A stretch of 5,754 nucleotides of DNA, from assembly GCA_903930665.1 (NCBI GenBank), contig CAIYZI010000160.1:1-5754 (forward strand), written 5' to 3'. The translations under genes and the position numbers were made by a program. The notes under the pieces were generated by a model. The model was not told the origin of the DNA and searched no databases. It was given only the letters and a program-made list of their open reading frames with translations. Origin of the DNA: an uncultured beta proteobacterium (GTDB taxonomy: Bacteria; Pseudomonadota; Gammaproteobacteria; Burkholderiales; Burkholderiaceae). This document shows positions 1-5,754 of this stretch, one piece after another. Numbering within the stretch: the first letter of the stretch is position 1; every line of letters starts with the position of its first letter.

Positions 1-786
1 AACATCATTTTGGTCAATACTCCGCAGATGCGCTGTGGAATCGTCGCAGACTATGTAAAAGGGCTAGTAATTGTCTCTGATGAATCTGTTGTAAAGCGTG
101 ATCTGGTGATTCCACCTGACTTTAGATCGGATTATTCCAAGTTGATTGCTGGAGAGGTCAAACATGGTGATGAAATTATTTTGTTGCTCAATTTGTCTGC
201 CCTATTAACGGTCGAGGTTGGACAAGGCTTACCAATGCATTTTGAGGCAAGCATCCCTGTAATTCCTTCGCCAGGCGCTAAGCGTAATGAAGAGATCTTT
301 CGGACAAGGATGCATCAATTGGCCATGCCAAATGAGGGTGGTCAGGAGGGGTCTAAACAGGCTTTTGCGCTGATCACCATTGGTGGCATCCAATATGCGA
401 TTGAGGCTGAGTACATATTAGAGTTTTCTCATTTAAAGCAATGTACACCTTTGCCCTGCTGTCCAGCTTACATATTAGGGGCGATTAATCTTCGCGGTGA
501 AATTTTGTCGGTGATTGATATGACTTCCTTATTAAGAATTCAGAATATGACGGATAAGCGCGATGTGGTGATCTTGGAGTTTGAATCAAAAAAAATGGCT
601 TTAGCGGTAGAGAAGGTTGAAAACTTTAGATATTTCGATCGCTCTCTCATTACGGAGTTGCAGGATATTGAAGAGCATCATACGCAATGCAAGGCTCTAC
701 TCAGGTTGGAGGATGGGGTAGCGGGCATATTGGATGTAGAAGCCGTTTTGATTAGTAATTTACTCGAAGTAGATGAGCGAATTTAA
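1..786 (+). CDS. Tandem CheW-domain coupling protein, 5' end missing
   Basis: A scaffold protein expected to link the chemoreceptor to the CheA kinase in a membrane-associated signalling array. The reading frame is open from nucleotide 1. The TTG at 10 is unlikely to be the true start because codons before it already continue a CheW beta-strand. Numbering from nucleotide 1, residues 1-70 are the second half of a first CheW domain (CGIVADYVKG, then LLLNLSALL, matching the family's 'G-hydrophobic-VD-V' and 'LLDL..LL' strands). A charged linker follows at about 80-118. Residues 119-253 form a complete second CheW domain (ITIGGIQYAIE, then GAINLRGEILSVIDM with the conserved Arg165, and AGILDVEAVL near the end). 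The full protein would be around 330-350 residues, against about 160 for a classical single-domain CheW. It stops 24 nt before the receptor gene, so it is cotranscribed with it. The family call is firm; the exact role of two domains is inference. Confidence 0.9.
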   Translation, partial: NIILVNTPQMRCGIVADYVKGLVIVSDESVVKRDLVIPPDFRSDYSKLIAGEVKHGDEIILLLNLSALLTVEVGQGLPMHFEASIPVIPSPGAKRNEEIFRTRMHQLAMPNEGGQEGSKQAFALITIGGIQYAIEAEYILEFSHLKQCTPLPCCPAYILGAINLRGEILSVIDMTSLLRIQNMTDKRDVVILEFESKKMALAVEKVENFRYFDRSLITELQDIEEHHTQCKALLRLEDGVAGILDVEAVLISNLLEVDERI

Positions 787-797
787 AGTTTTGAATT

Positions 798-804
798 AAG
801 GAAG
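798..804 (+). promoter_or_regulatory. Shine-Dalgarno site of the chemoreceptor gene
   Basis: AAGGAAG lies 6 nt before the TTG at 811. It is the best ribosome binding site in the operon, and it decides for TTG over the in-frame ATG at 838, which has no comparable site and would remove the positively charged residues before the first membrane helix. Confidence 0.75.
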
Positions 805-810
805 AATATT

Positions 811-2277
811 TTGAATCAAATATCCCTGCGCTGGAAAATGATATTAAGTTATCTGATCCCTTTGCTGGTATTGCTTGTGATCGTGGGTGTGAACCAGGTC
901 AAAATGAATTCTGTGATTGAAAAAACTACTGCATTAAACGCTACAGCCTACCTTACACCCTACATCTTAAAAATCAATGAAAACATTACCCGTATGCAAA
1001 GGGCTTCCTACGCCTATATTTTAACGGGCTTAAGCCAAGGCCAAGATACCAATTATTCCAAAAAGAGTTATCAAGAGTCTATTCAAAATATTGATGATTT
1101 ATTTGAAAAGATCGACAAAGGAACTTATTCTCCTGAATTAATGGCGGATCTTAGTAATTTAAAAAATGTCTATGCATCTACTAAAGAGATCAATGGGCAG
1201 CTCATTAAATTGGTGGATGAGGGTAAAGCCAAGGAAGCTGCTGAATTATTTAAATCTGGAAGTAGTCTACAAACTGTACGAGCTAGCGATACCCTTGCTG
1301 ATGATGCCGCCAAGTTCAACTTAGAAAGCAGGGAACAGTATCGTGATCTGATTAATAAAAATATTGAGAATGCTAAAAACATCGTCACTTTTGGGGCGCT
1401 TGGGGCAATCATTCTCCTCATTATTTTTGGAGTTATATCGGCCGCATTTTTAAGTCGCGATATTTCACAAACATCAGGCCAAATCTCATCAACAGCCGCT
1501 TCTATAGCGGCGACCCTATCGCAACATGAAAAAGCGATTTCATTACAGGGGTCCTCCGTATCAGAAACGACCAGTACTGTTGAAGAGCTTGTATCTTCTG
1601 CTCGTCTTTCTTCTGAGCAGGCAGATTCAGCGGCTGCTGCTGCGAAAGCAACTCAAGATACAACTACCAAGGGTTTGGGATTGGTATCTCAAAATCAAAT
1701 CGATGTCCTCTTTTTAGAGGGAAAGATGGCCGCGATTGCTAAACAAATTTTGAGTTTGTCAGAGCAGGCAGGTCAAATTGGTAATATTGCTAAATTGGTA
1801 GGTGAGTTAGCTGGCGAAACCAATATGCTCGCATTAAATGCTGCCGTTGAGGCAGCGCGGGCGGGTGAGCACGGTAAGGGGTTTGCCGTAGTAGCCAGTG
1901 AAATTCGAAAGCTGGCAGATCAAAGTAGGCAGTCTTCAGAAAAAGCTTCTCAGATCGTTGCAGAGATTCAGAAATCCACTAACACTATGGTGATGACGGC
2001 TGAGGATGGTACAAAAATCTCTCATCAGGTTTCTGATGGGGTTGCGCAGACTTCAGTGGCGTTTAAGTCATTGAGTCAGCTTTCTGAAGGCGTATATCAA
2101 AATGCCCAACAAGTTCTCTTAAATAGTAAACAACAGGCCGCTGCATTAGTGCAAATTAATGAGGCTATGCAAAATATCAACAATAGCTCGCGAGAAATGA
2201 TTATAGGTACCAATCAAGCCATGACTGGAGTTGAAACTCTGACTAAGGTGGCAAGCCATCTTCGTGGAATTGTGTAG
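811..2277 (+). CDS. Methyl-accepting chemotaxis protein, two TM helices, no evident HAMP
   Basis: A 488-residue inner-membrane chemoreceptor that controls CheA through CheW. It begins with a short basic N-terminus, then TM1 at about 11-28. Residues about 29-189 form a mostly helical periplasmic region; the stretch around RASYAYILTG (64-73) suggests a four-helix-bundle sensor of the 4HB_MCP/CHASE3 kind. TM2 is at about 190-214. The cytoplasmic part is a long Ser/Ala/Gln-rich coiled-coil hairpin with the conserved tip at 334-364 (ETNMLALNAAVEAARAGE, then GKGFAVVASEIRKLAD). Asn343, Glu347 and Arg350 correspond to the key tip residues of E. coli Tsr. A match to the methylation-site consensus is at 254-263, centred on Glu258-Glu259. 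No HAMP-like segment can be seen between TM2 and the coiled coil, and there is no C-terminal NWETF-like CheR tether. TTG is chosen as start because of the upstream AAGGAAG. The ligand cannot be read from the sequence. Confidence 0.95.
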   Translation: MNQISLRWKMILSYLIPLLVLLVIVGVNQVKMNSVIEKTTALNATAYLTPYILKINENITRMQRASYAYILTGLSQGQDTNYSKKSYQESIQNIDDLFEKIDKGTYSPELMADLSNLKNVYASTKEINGQLIKLVDEGKAKEAAELFKSGSSLQTVRASDTLADDAAKFNLESREQYRDLINKNIENAKNIVTFGALGAIILLIIFGVISAAFLSRDISQTSGQISSTAASIAATLSQHEKAISLQGSSVSETTSTVEELVSSARLSSEQADSAAAAAKATQDTTTKGLGLVSQNQIDVLFLEGKMAAIAKQILSLSEQAGQIGNIAKLVGELAGETNMLALNAAVEAARAGEHGKGFAVVASEIRKLADQSRQSSEKASQIVAEIQKSTNTMVMTAEDGTKISHQVSDGVAQTSVAFKSLSQLSEGVYQNAQQVLLNSKQQAAALVQINEAMQNINNSSREMIIGTNQAMTGVETLTKVASHLRGIV

Positions 2278-2285
2278 AGCTTTTT

Positions 2286-4442
2286 ATGGCACAGATTGAA
2301 GATCTTGAGCTACGCAATCTCTTTCGTATAGAGAGTTCAGAACATTTGCAAAAATTAGATGCTGGCTTGCTGCAGCTGGAAAAAACCCCTAACGATCAAG
2401 CGTTGATTGCGGAGGTTTTTCGAGAAGCTCATAGTTTAAAAGGTTCAGCACGCATGCTTGGTCTGATTGATATTCAAGAGTTGGCCAATAGAGTCGAAGA
2501 TATGCTCGGCGAGGCTAGAAGCGGAAAGACCGTGATTACCGCCGAAATATTAAAACCCCAATGGGAAACCTTAGATCGCATTCGGCAGATGGTTTCTGAG
2601 GTGGTGGGCGATGCAAAACCTTCCGTTCAATCCTCAGGGGCTATCGTTTCTCCAATAGAGAAGGTGGTCATCAGTTCGCCCCCTATTCAGGAACCAAAGC
2701 CTGAGTCTAGTGCCACTCAAATACCTACGGGTGTAGAGGTAAAGGCTAATGACTCTATTAGTTTTGGACGTCAGATACCAACTGATTTTCGGATTGATAC
2801 GCTGCGGGTCGATGCTAAGAAGCTGGATTTTTTGTTGACACAGACGGGTGAATTGGTGGTGAGTCGTAGTCGCATCTTAAGATGGCAAGATGAATTTAGC
2901 CGACTCATGAACCAACTCAATATCGGTAGCATTCCGACCGAAGAGTGGATGAAAAGCGCTTTGGCAATGCGTACAAAGTTATCAGAAGATGCCAGTCGCC
3001 TCAGTGTGATCACTGAAGAAATTGAAGGTGGTATTCGGGGCTTGCGTTTATTGCCTATTGCAACCTTGTTAGAGCAATTTCCACGGATGGTCCATGATCT
3101 GGCTGCGGCGGAAAATAAACAGGTAGATTTAGTCTTTGAGGGTGAGGCTACTGTAGCCGATAAGCGAATTATCGAGGAGATGAAGGCCCCCCTCATGCAC
3201 ATGCTACGAAATGCCATTGATCATGGCATTGAAAGTCCCGAAGAGCGGACGGCGGCAGGAAAATCACCTAATGGCAAGATACTCGTTAAGGTGAGTCAAG
3301 ATGCCGATCATGTGCGCATTGATGTCATTGATGATGGTCGTGGACTAGACTTTGAGGCAATCCGCCAACAAGCAGTTAAACGTCATCTTTTTAATGAGTC
3401 TGAAGCGACAAGTTTAGATGAGGCTCAATTAAAGAATGTGTTGATGACTCCAGGATTCTCAACCAATAAGATGATTACCGATATTTCAGGTCGTGGTGTT
3501 GGCTTAGATGTCGTTCGATCTGCCGTTGAGCATATGCATGGTACGCTACAAATGGAGTCGCGCTCTGGCAAAGGCATGACCTTTAGTTTATACCTGCCAG
3601 TCTCTTTGACGTCTACTCGCGTAACCATTTTGCGCGAGTGGGGTGAGAACTACGCCATGCCCTGTGACGCTATTTATTTCTCGAAAATCCTAAAGCCTGA
3701 AGAATTAATTATTCGTGAAGATAGGCAGTGTTTTTATCATGGTGATGACATCATCACGATCAATCGTTTGGGGTCGATATTGGATCGCCCATTAAGGCTG
3801 ATGGACACTAACGATAACTCTCTGTGTGTGGTGATTCGAGTTGGCGAAAATAGCTTCGGTGTCATCGTTGATGAATTGCGTGAGGAAGAAGAGATTGTTC
3901 TGAAGCTGCCTCCGCCTCCCATTAAAAGGCTACGCAATGTCTCTGGTGTGACGATCTTGGATTCTGGTGAAGTATGTGCCGTTCTCAATCCCGCTGATTT
4001 GGCTAAGAGCGTTCATCAGGCTCTGCAAAAAATGCAGTCGGCTACATCCTTGGCAGATCAAGCGCTGGCTAAGGCGCATAAGAAATCCATCCTGCTGGTT
4101 GAGGACAGTATTGTTACTCGTATTCAAGAAAAACGCATTTTGGAAGGGGCTGGCTATGAAGTGATTACAGCCACTGATGGTCTGAATGCTTGGAACATTT
4201 TAGCTACCCGGGTATTCGATGTGGTGGTATCCGACATCATGATGCCAAATATGGATGGGCTGGAATTAACTAGTAAGATACGAGCCAATAAGAAGCTTTC
4301 TGATATACCAATTATTTTGGTGACGTCCCTGGCTTCAGATGAGGATAGGCGTAAAGGCTTACAAGCAGGCGCAGATGCTTACATCTCTAAATCGGATTTT
4401 GACCAGACGGTCTTGCTCGATTCCATTACTAGACTGATATAA
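2286..4442 (+). CDS. cheA: Hybrid chemotaxis histidine kinase CheA with C-terminal receiver
   Basis: A 718-residue cytoplasmic kinase that phosphorylates itself with ATP and passes the phosphate to receiver domains. In order: P1/HPt at about 5-108 with phospho-acceptor His49 (REAHSLKGSARMLG); a Pro/Ser-rich linker at about 109-166 with no P2 docking domain; P3 dimerisation helices at about 170-265, rather long; P4 ATPase at about 266-440 with N box HMLRNAIDHGIE (305-316), G1 DDGRG (349-353), TPGFST (388-393), SGRGVGLDVV (401-410) and SGKGMTFSLYLP (427-438); P5 CheW-like at about 440-575; receiver at about 600-718 with Glu606/Asp607, acceptor Asp650, Thr680 and Lys702. All catalytic residues look intact. 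It starts 8 nt after the receptor stop with only a weak site (AGAG at 2276-2279), which suggests translational coupling. The domain order is that of WspE and FrzE-type hybrids; pilus-type ChpA/PilL kinases usually carry several HPt domains, unlike this one. Confidence 0.97.
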   Translation: MAQIEDLELRNLFRIESSEHLQKLDAGLLQLEKTPNDQALIAEVFREAHSLKGSARMLGLIDIQELANRVEDMLGEARSGKTVITAEILKPQWETLDRIRQMVSEVVGDAKPSVQSSGAIVSPIEKVVISSPPIQEPKPESSATQIPTGVEVKANDSISFGRQIPTDFRIDTLRVDAKKLDFLLTQTGELVVSRSRILRWQDEFSRLMNQLNIGSIPTEEWMKSALAMRTKLSEDASRLSVITEEIEGGIRGLRLLPIATLLEQFPRMVHDLAAAENKQVDLVFEGEATVADKRIIEEMKAPLMHMLRNAIDHGIESPEERTAAGKSPNGKILVKVSQDADHVRIDVIDDGRGLDFEAIRQQAVKRHLFNESEATSLDEAQLKNVLMTPGFSTNKMITDISGRGVGLDVVRSAVEHMHGTLQMESRSGKGMTFSLYLPVSLTSTRVTILREWGENYAMPCDAIYFSKILKPEELIIREDRQCFYHGDDIITINRLGSILDRPLRLMDTNDNSLCVVIRVGENSFGVIVDELREEEEIVLKLPPPPIKRLRNVSGVTILDSGEVCAVLNPADLAKSVHQALQKMQSATSLADQALAKAHKKSILLVEDSIVTRIQEKRILEGAGYEVITATDGLNAWNILATRVFDVVVSDIMMPNMDGLELTSKIRANKKLSDIPIILVTSLASDEDRRKGLQAGADAYISKSDFDQTVLLDSITRLI

Positions 4443-4453
4443 AGAACTGTCTC

Positions 4454-5512
4454 ATGTCTAATAATGGTGAAGCCACCCCCATTCGAGTTCTCTTAGTTGA
4501 GGATTCACAATTGCAGCTTCATGTCATTAAGGCGCTGTTAAATTCTGATCCTCATATTGAAGTGGTTGGAACGGCGGTCAATGGTTTGGAGGCTTTAAAG
4601 CTGTTGCCCGACATAAGGCCTGATGTGATCTGCACGGACTATCACATGCCTATTATGGATGGACTGGAGTTTATAGAGCATGCCGTAAAGGTTTATCCCT
4701 GTCCGATTTTGGTATTGAGTATTTCCGTTCAACCAAATCAAGTAGATAACATTTTTAAAATGCTATCGGCTGGTGCGATAGATGTGATGCCTAAACCTAA
4801 AGCTACTGCTGGTATGATTGGCAAAGAGGAGGGGGCTAAACTCATTGAGAAAATTCGTATTCTCAATGGGGTTAAATACATTAAGAAGAAAGCCGCTCAG
4901 CCTTTATCGGTATTTAATACTCAATCCACCTTAAACCGTTTTCTGTCACCTAGAGTGATTGTGATGGGCGCATCTACTGGTGGTCCGCAAGCTCTAGAGG
5001 CAATATTGCCGTATCTCAAATCAAACTTTTCAATTCCTATCGTTTGTATCCAGCATATTAGTAACGGTTTTTTGGGCGGCATGTTAGTTTGGTTACAAGG
5101 GATGACTGATATGGTGATTGAGACGGCGCAAGAGGGGGGTGTACCCATGCCTGGTCATTTGTACTTTCCACCAGAAGGTAAGCATCTTGTTTTTGCCACA
5201 GATGGTACTTTTAGATTAATCGAGCCTAAAACTGGCGATATTTATTGCCCCAGCATTGATCAACTGTTTAATTCTGCTGCGCAAACGTTTTCGATGAATG
5301 TCGTAGCCGTGATTCTGAGTGGCATGGGTAAGGATGGGGCTCAAGGAATAAAGGCAGTTTTTGATGCTGGAGGTGGCACCGTTGCGCAAGATGGGGAGTC
5401 GAGCATTATCTTTGGCATGCCTTCAGCAGCGATTGACTTAGGTGCTGTTTGTAAAGTTGTGCCTGTTTCTGAAATCGCTAGTTTTTTAAATAGCTTGCCG
5501 AGCACCTCTTAA
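4454..5512 (+). CDS. cheB: Chemotaxis response regulator / protein-glutamate methylesterase CheB
   Basis: A 352-residue cytoplasmic enzyme that removes methyl groups from receptor glutamates (and in known relatives deamidates glutamine), resetting receptor sensitivity once phosphorylated by CheA. The receiver is at about 10-125, with Glu16/Asp17, acceptor Asp62 (TDYHMPIMDG), Ser89 and Lys114 (PKPK). A linker of about 40 residues leads to the esterase domain at about 166-350. The catalytic triad can be assigned by motif: Ser174 (GASTGGP), His201 (QHISNGF) and Asp294 (SGMGKDGAQG). Length is usual for CheB (about 350). It begins 11 nt after cheA with a poor ribosome site (AAAGAA at 4441-4446), so coupled translation is likely. 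Placement right after a hybrid cheA matches the wspE-wspF order. It is presumably the last gene of the operon, because a spacer and a separate promoter follow. Confidence 0.97.
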   Translation: MSNNGEATPIRVLLVEDSQLQLHVIKALLNSDPHIEVVGTAVNGLEALKLLPDIRPDVICTDYHMPIMDGLEFIEHAVKVYPCPILVLSISVQPNQVDNIFKMLSAGAIDVMPKPKATAGMIGKEEGAKLIEKIRILNGVKYIKKKAAQPLSVFNTQSTLNRFLSPRVIVMGASTGGPQALEAILPYLKSNFSIPIVCIQHISNGFLGGMLVWLQGMTDMVIETAQEGGVPMPGHLYFPPEGKHLVFATDGTFRLIEPKTGDIYCPSIDQLFNSAAQTFSMNVVAVILSGMGKDGAQGIKAVFDAGGGTVAQDGESSIIFGMPSAAIDLGAVCKVVPVSEIASFLNSLPSTS

Positions 5513-5523
5513 ATTGGTTTAAG
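5508..5523 (+). repeat. Short inverted repeat over the cheB stop codon
   Basis: CTTAAA-TTGG-TTTAAG is a perfect 6-bp inverted repeat whose left arm contains the cheB TAA. The stem is AT-rich and no T-run follows, so it is not a convincing intrinsic terminator. It may be chance or a weak 3'-end hairpin. Confidence 0.35.
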
Positions 5524-5553
5524 TGTTATAAATAATTCAATAAAAACAATTAC

Positions 5554-5570
5554 TTAAGAAGTTTTCTTAA
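5554..5570. repeat. Perfect 7-bp inverted repeat downstream of cheB
   Basis: TTAAGAA-GTT-TTCTTAA lies 41 nt after the cheB stop. It could form a small hairpin or act as a palindromic protein-binding site. On the + strand it is followed by ATAAAA rather than a T-tract, so it does not look like a rho-independent terminator for the che operon. A T-rich run follows only when it is read on the minus strand, where no gene needs it. Confidence 0.4.
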
Positions 5571-5593
5571 ATAAAAATCACGATCAAGTAAAA

Positions 5594-5627
5594 AATGATG
5601 CGAGATCTTGTCACTCAACCCATCATT
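5594..5627. repeat. Inverted repeat flanking the sodB -35 box
   Basis: AATGATG (5594-5600) and CATCATT (5621-5627) are perfect reverse complements separated by 20 nt, and they bracket the -35 hexamer. Centre-to-centre spacing is 27 nt, between two and three helical turns. This could be a regulator site, or chance in AT-rich DNA. Confidence 0.35.
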
Positions 5628-5643
5628 ACTGATAATGCGAGAT
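5598..5643 (+). repeat. Direct repeat ATGCGAGAT at the sodB promoter
   Basis: The 9-mer ATGCGAGAT occurs at 5598-5606 and again at 5635-5643, 37 nt apart, one copy just upstream of the -35 box and one starting inside the -10 box. A CTTGT also follows each copy, at slightly different spacing. Position and identity suggest a possible operator pair; no specific regulator can be named. Confidence 0.4.
5608..5636 (+). promoter_or_regulatory. Putative sigma70 promoter of sodB
   Basis: TTGTCA (5608-5613) and GATAAT (5631-5636) are separated by exactly 17 nt, and each matches the sigma70 consensus at 5 of 6 positions. Transcription would start near 5643, giving a leader of about 50 nt before the sodB ATG. 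This is the best promoter-like pair I found in the spacer, and it would make sodB independent of the che operon. Confidence 0.65.
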
Positions 5644-5693
5644 AATTCTTGTTAACCCAGATTTACATTTAATCTTTATTTGAAAGAAATAGC

Positions 5694-5754
5694 ATGGAAC
5701 ATACCCTCCCAACATTACCTTACGCTTTAGATGCCTTGGCACCATATATCTCTA
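5694..5754 (+). CDS. sodB: Superoxide dismutase (Fe), N-terminal fragment cut by the window end
   Basis: Twenty codons are visible, beginning MEHTLPTLPYALDALAPYI. This is the characteristic start of bacterial Fe/Mn superoxide dismutases (hydrophobic-LP-LPYA-DALAP-I), closest in my recollection to SodB of Burkholderiales. The enzyme converts superoxide to oxygen and hydrogen peroxide in the cytoplasm, using Fe in this subgroup. The metal-binding His/Asp residues lie beyond the window, so metal type and integrity cannot be checked. A modest ribosome site GAAAG (5682-5686) sits 7 nt before the ATG. The gene has its own likely promoter and appears functionally unrelated to the chemosensory operon. 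Confidence 0.9.
   Translation, partial: MEHTLPTLPYALDALAPYIS

Larger units (their letters stand above)
5513..5693. other. Spacer between the che operon and sodB
   Basis: This 181-nt non-coding region is clearly more AT-rich than the genes on either side. Its left half holds two small inverted repeats and no clear terminator. Its right half holds the putative sodB promoter with overlapping repeats and a 5' leader of about 50 nt. No tRNA or riboswitch was recognised. The only reading frame noticed is a 16-codon one (5595-5645) that I do not believe is a gene. Confidence 0.8.

Noticed and set aside
10..12. TTG as the start of the first CheW gene
   Set aside because: Codons 1-9 are in frame and continue the CheW strand, the first domain would lack its N-terminal half, and no ribosome site can be seen, so the gene is taken as truncated by the window edge.
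838..840. ATG as an alternative start for the chemoreceptor
   Set aside because: In frame, but without a Shine-Dalgarno site; the TTG at 811 has AAGGAAG at proper spacing and keeps the basic N-terminus before TM1.
2771..3217. 148-codon minus-strand reading frame inside cheA
   Set aside because: It lies opposite conserved P3/P4 coding sequence, resembles no protein family I know, and is best explained as a shadow of cheA codon usage. Other opposite-strand and +1/+2 frames in the window are rejected for the same reason.
3742..3757. Perfect palindrome GTGATGA-CA-TCATCAC inside cheA
   Set aside because: It encodes part of the conserved P5 segment HGDDIITIN; the repeated Asp and Ile codons make such symmetry likely by chance, and it is far from any gene start.
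5595..5645. 16-codon ORF (MMRDLVTQ...) in the spacer
   Set aside because: It has no real ribosome site, overlaps the putative sodB -35 and -10 boxes, and has no recognisable similarity.
5631..5649. Full Fur box at the sodB promoter
   Set aside because: Only about 10 of 19 positions fit the classical consensus and the third, inverted hexamer is missing; kept only as a hint in the findings.
1..5754. CRISPR arrays, tRNA/rRNA genes, transposases or other mobile elements
   Set aside because: No regularly spaced repeats, RNA gene signatures or transposase/integrase motifs were seen; nearly all of the window is accounted for by the che genes.

Overview
The window is an AT-leaning (roughly mid-40s % GC by eye), densely coding stretch with all genes on the + strand. 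It looks like a beta-proteobacterium of the Burkholderiales, perhaps a Polynucleobacter-type freshwater bacterium. That guess rests on the base composition, the TTG start, and the first 20 residues of the last gene, which read like a Burkholderiales iron superoxide dismutase. It is inference from recall, not a database result.

Nucleotides 1-5512 hold a tightly packed chemosensory (Che-like) operon: the 3' part of a tandem-CheW coupling protein (1-786), a two-TM methyl-accepting chemotaxis protein with no recognisable HAMP (811-2277, TTG start), a hybrid CheA kinase with a C-terminal receiver (2286-4442) and a CheB methylesterase (4454-5512). Gaps between genes are 24, 8 and 11 nt, so they are very probably one transcript. 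Its promoter and first gene(s), possibly including cheR, lie to the left of the window.

Nucleotides 5513-5693 are a non-coding spacer. It contains two short AT-rich inverted repeats just after cheB and a good sigma70-type promoter (TTGTCA-17 nt-GATAAT) pointing into the last gene. Short direct and inverted repeats overlap the promoter. The window ends 61 nt into sodB (5694-).

How the genes work together: the receptor senses a signal in the periplasm or membrane, the double CheW couples it to CheA, CheA autophosphorylates on His49 and passes phosphate to its own receiver (Asp650) and/or to CheB (Asp62), and CheB resets the receptor by demethylation. There is no free CheY and no flagellar or pilus gene in view. 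A hybrid CheA directly followed by cheB resembles Wsp/Frz-like 'alternative function' systems more than flagellar chemotaxis. The output is therefore unknown from this window. I did not find a wholly new type of system; the most notable points are the variant operon composition, the HAMP-less receptor with an altered tip, and the repeat-laden sodB promoter.
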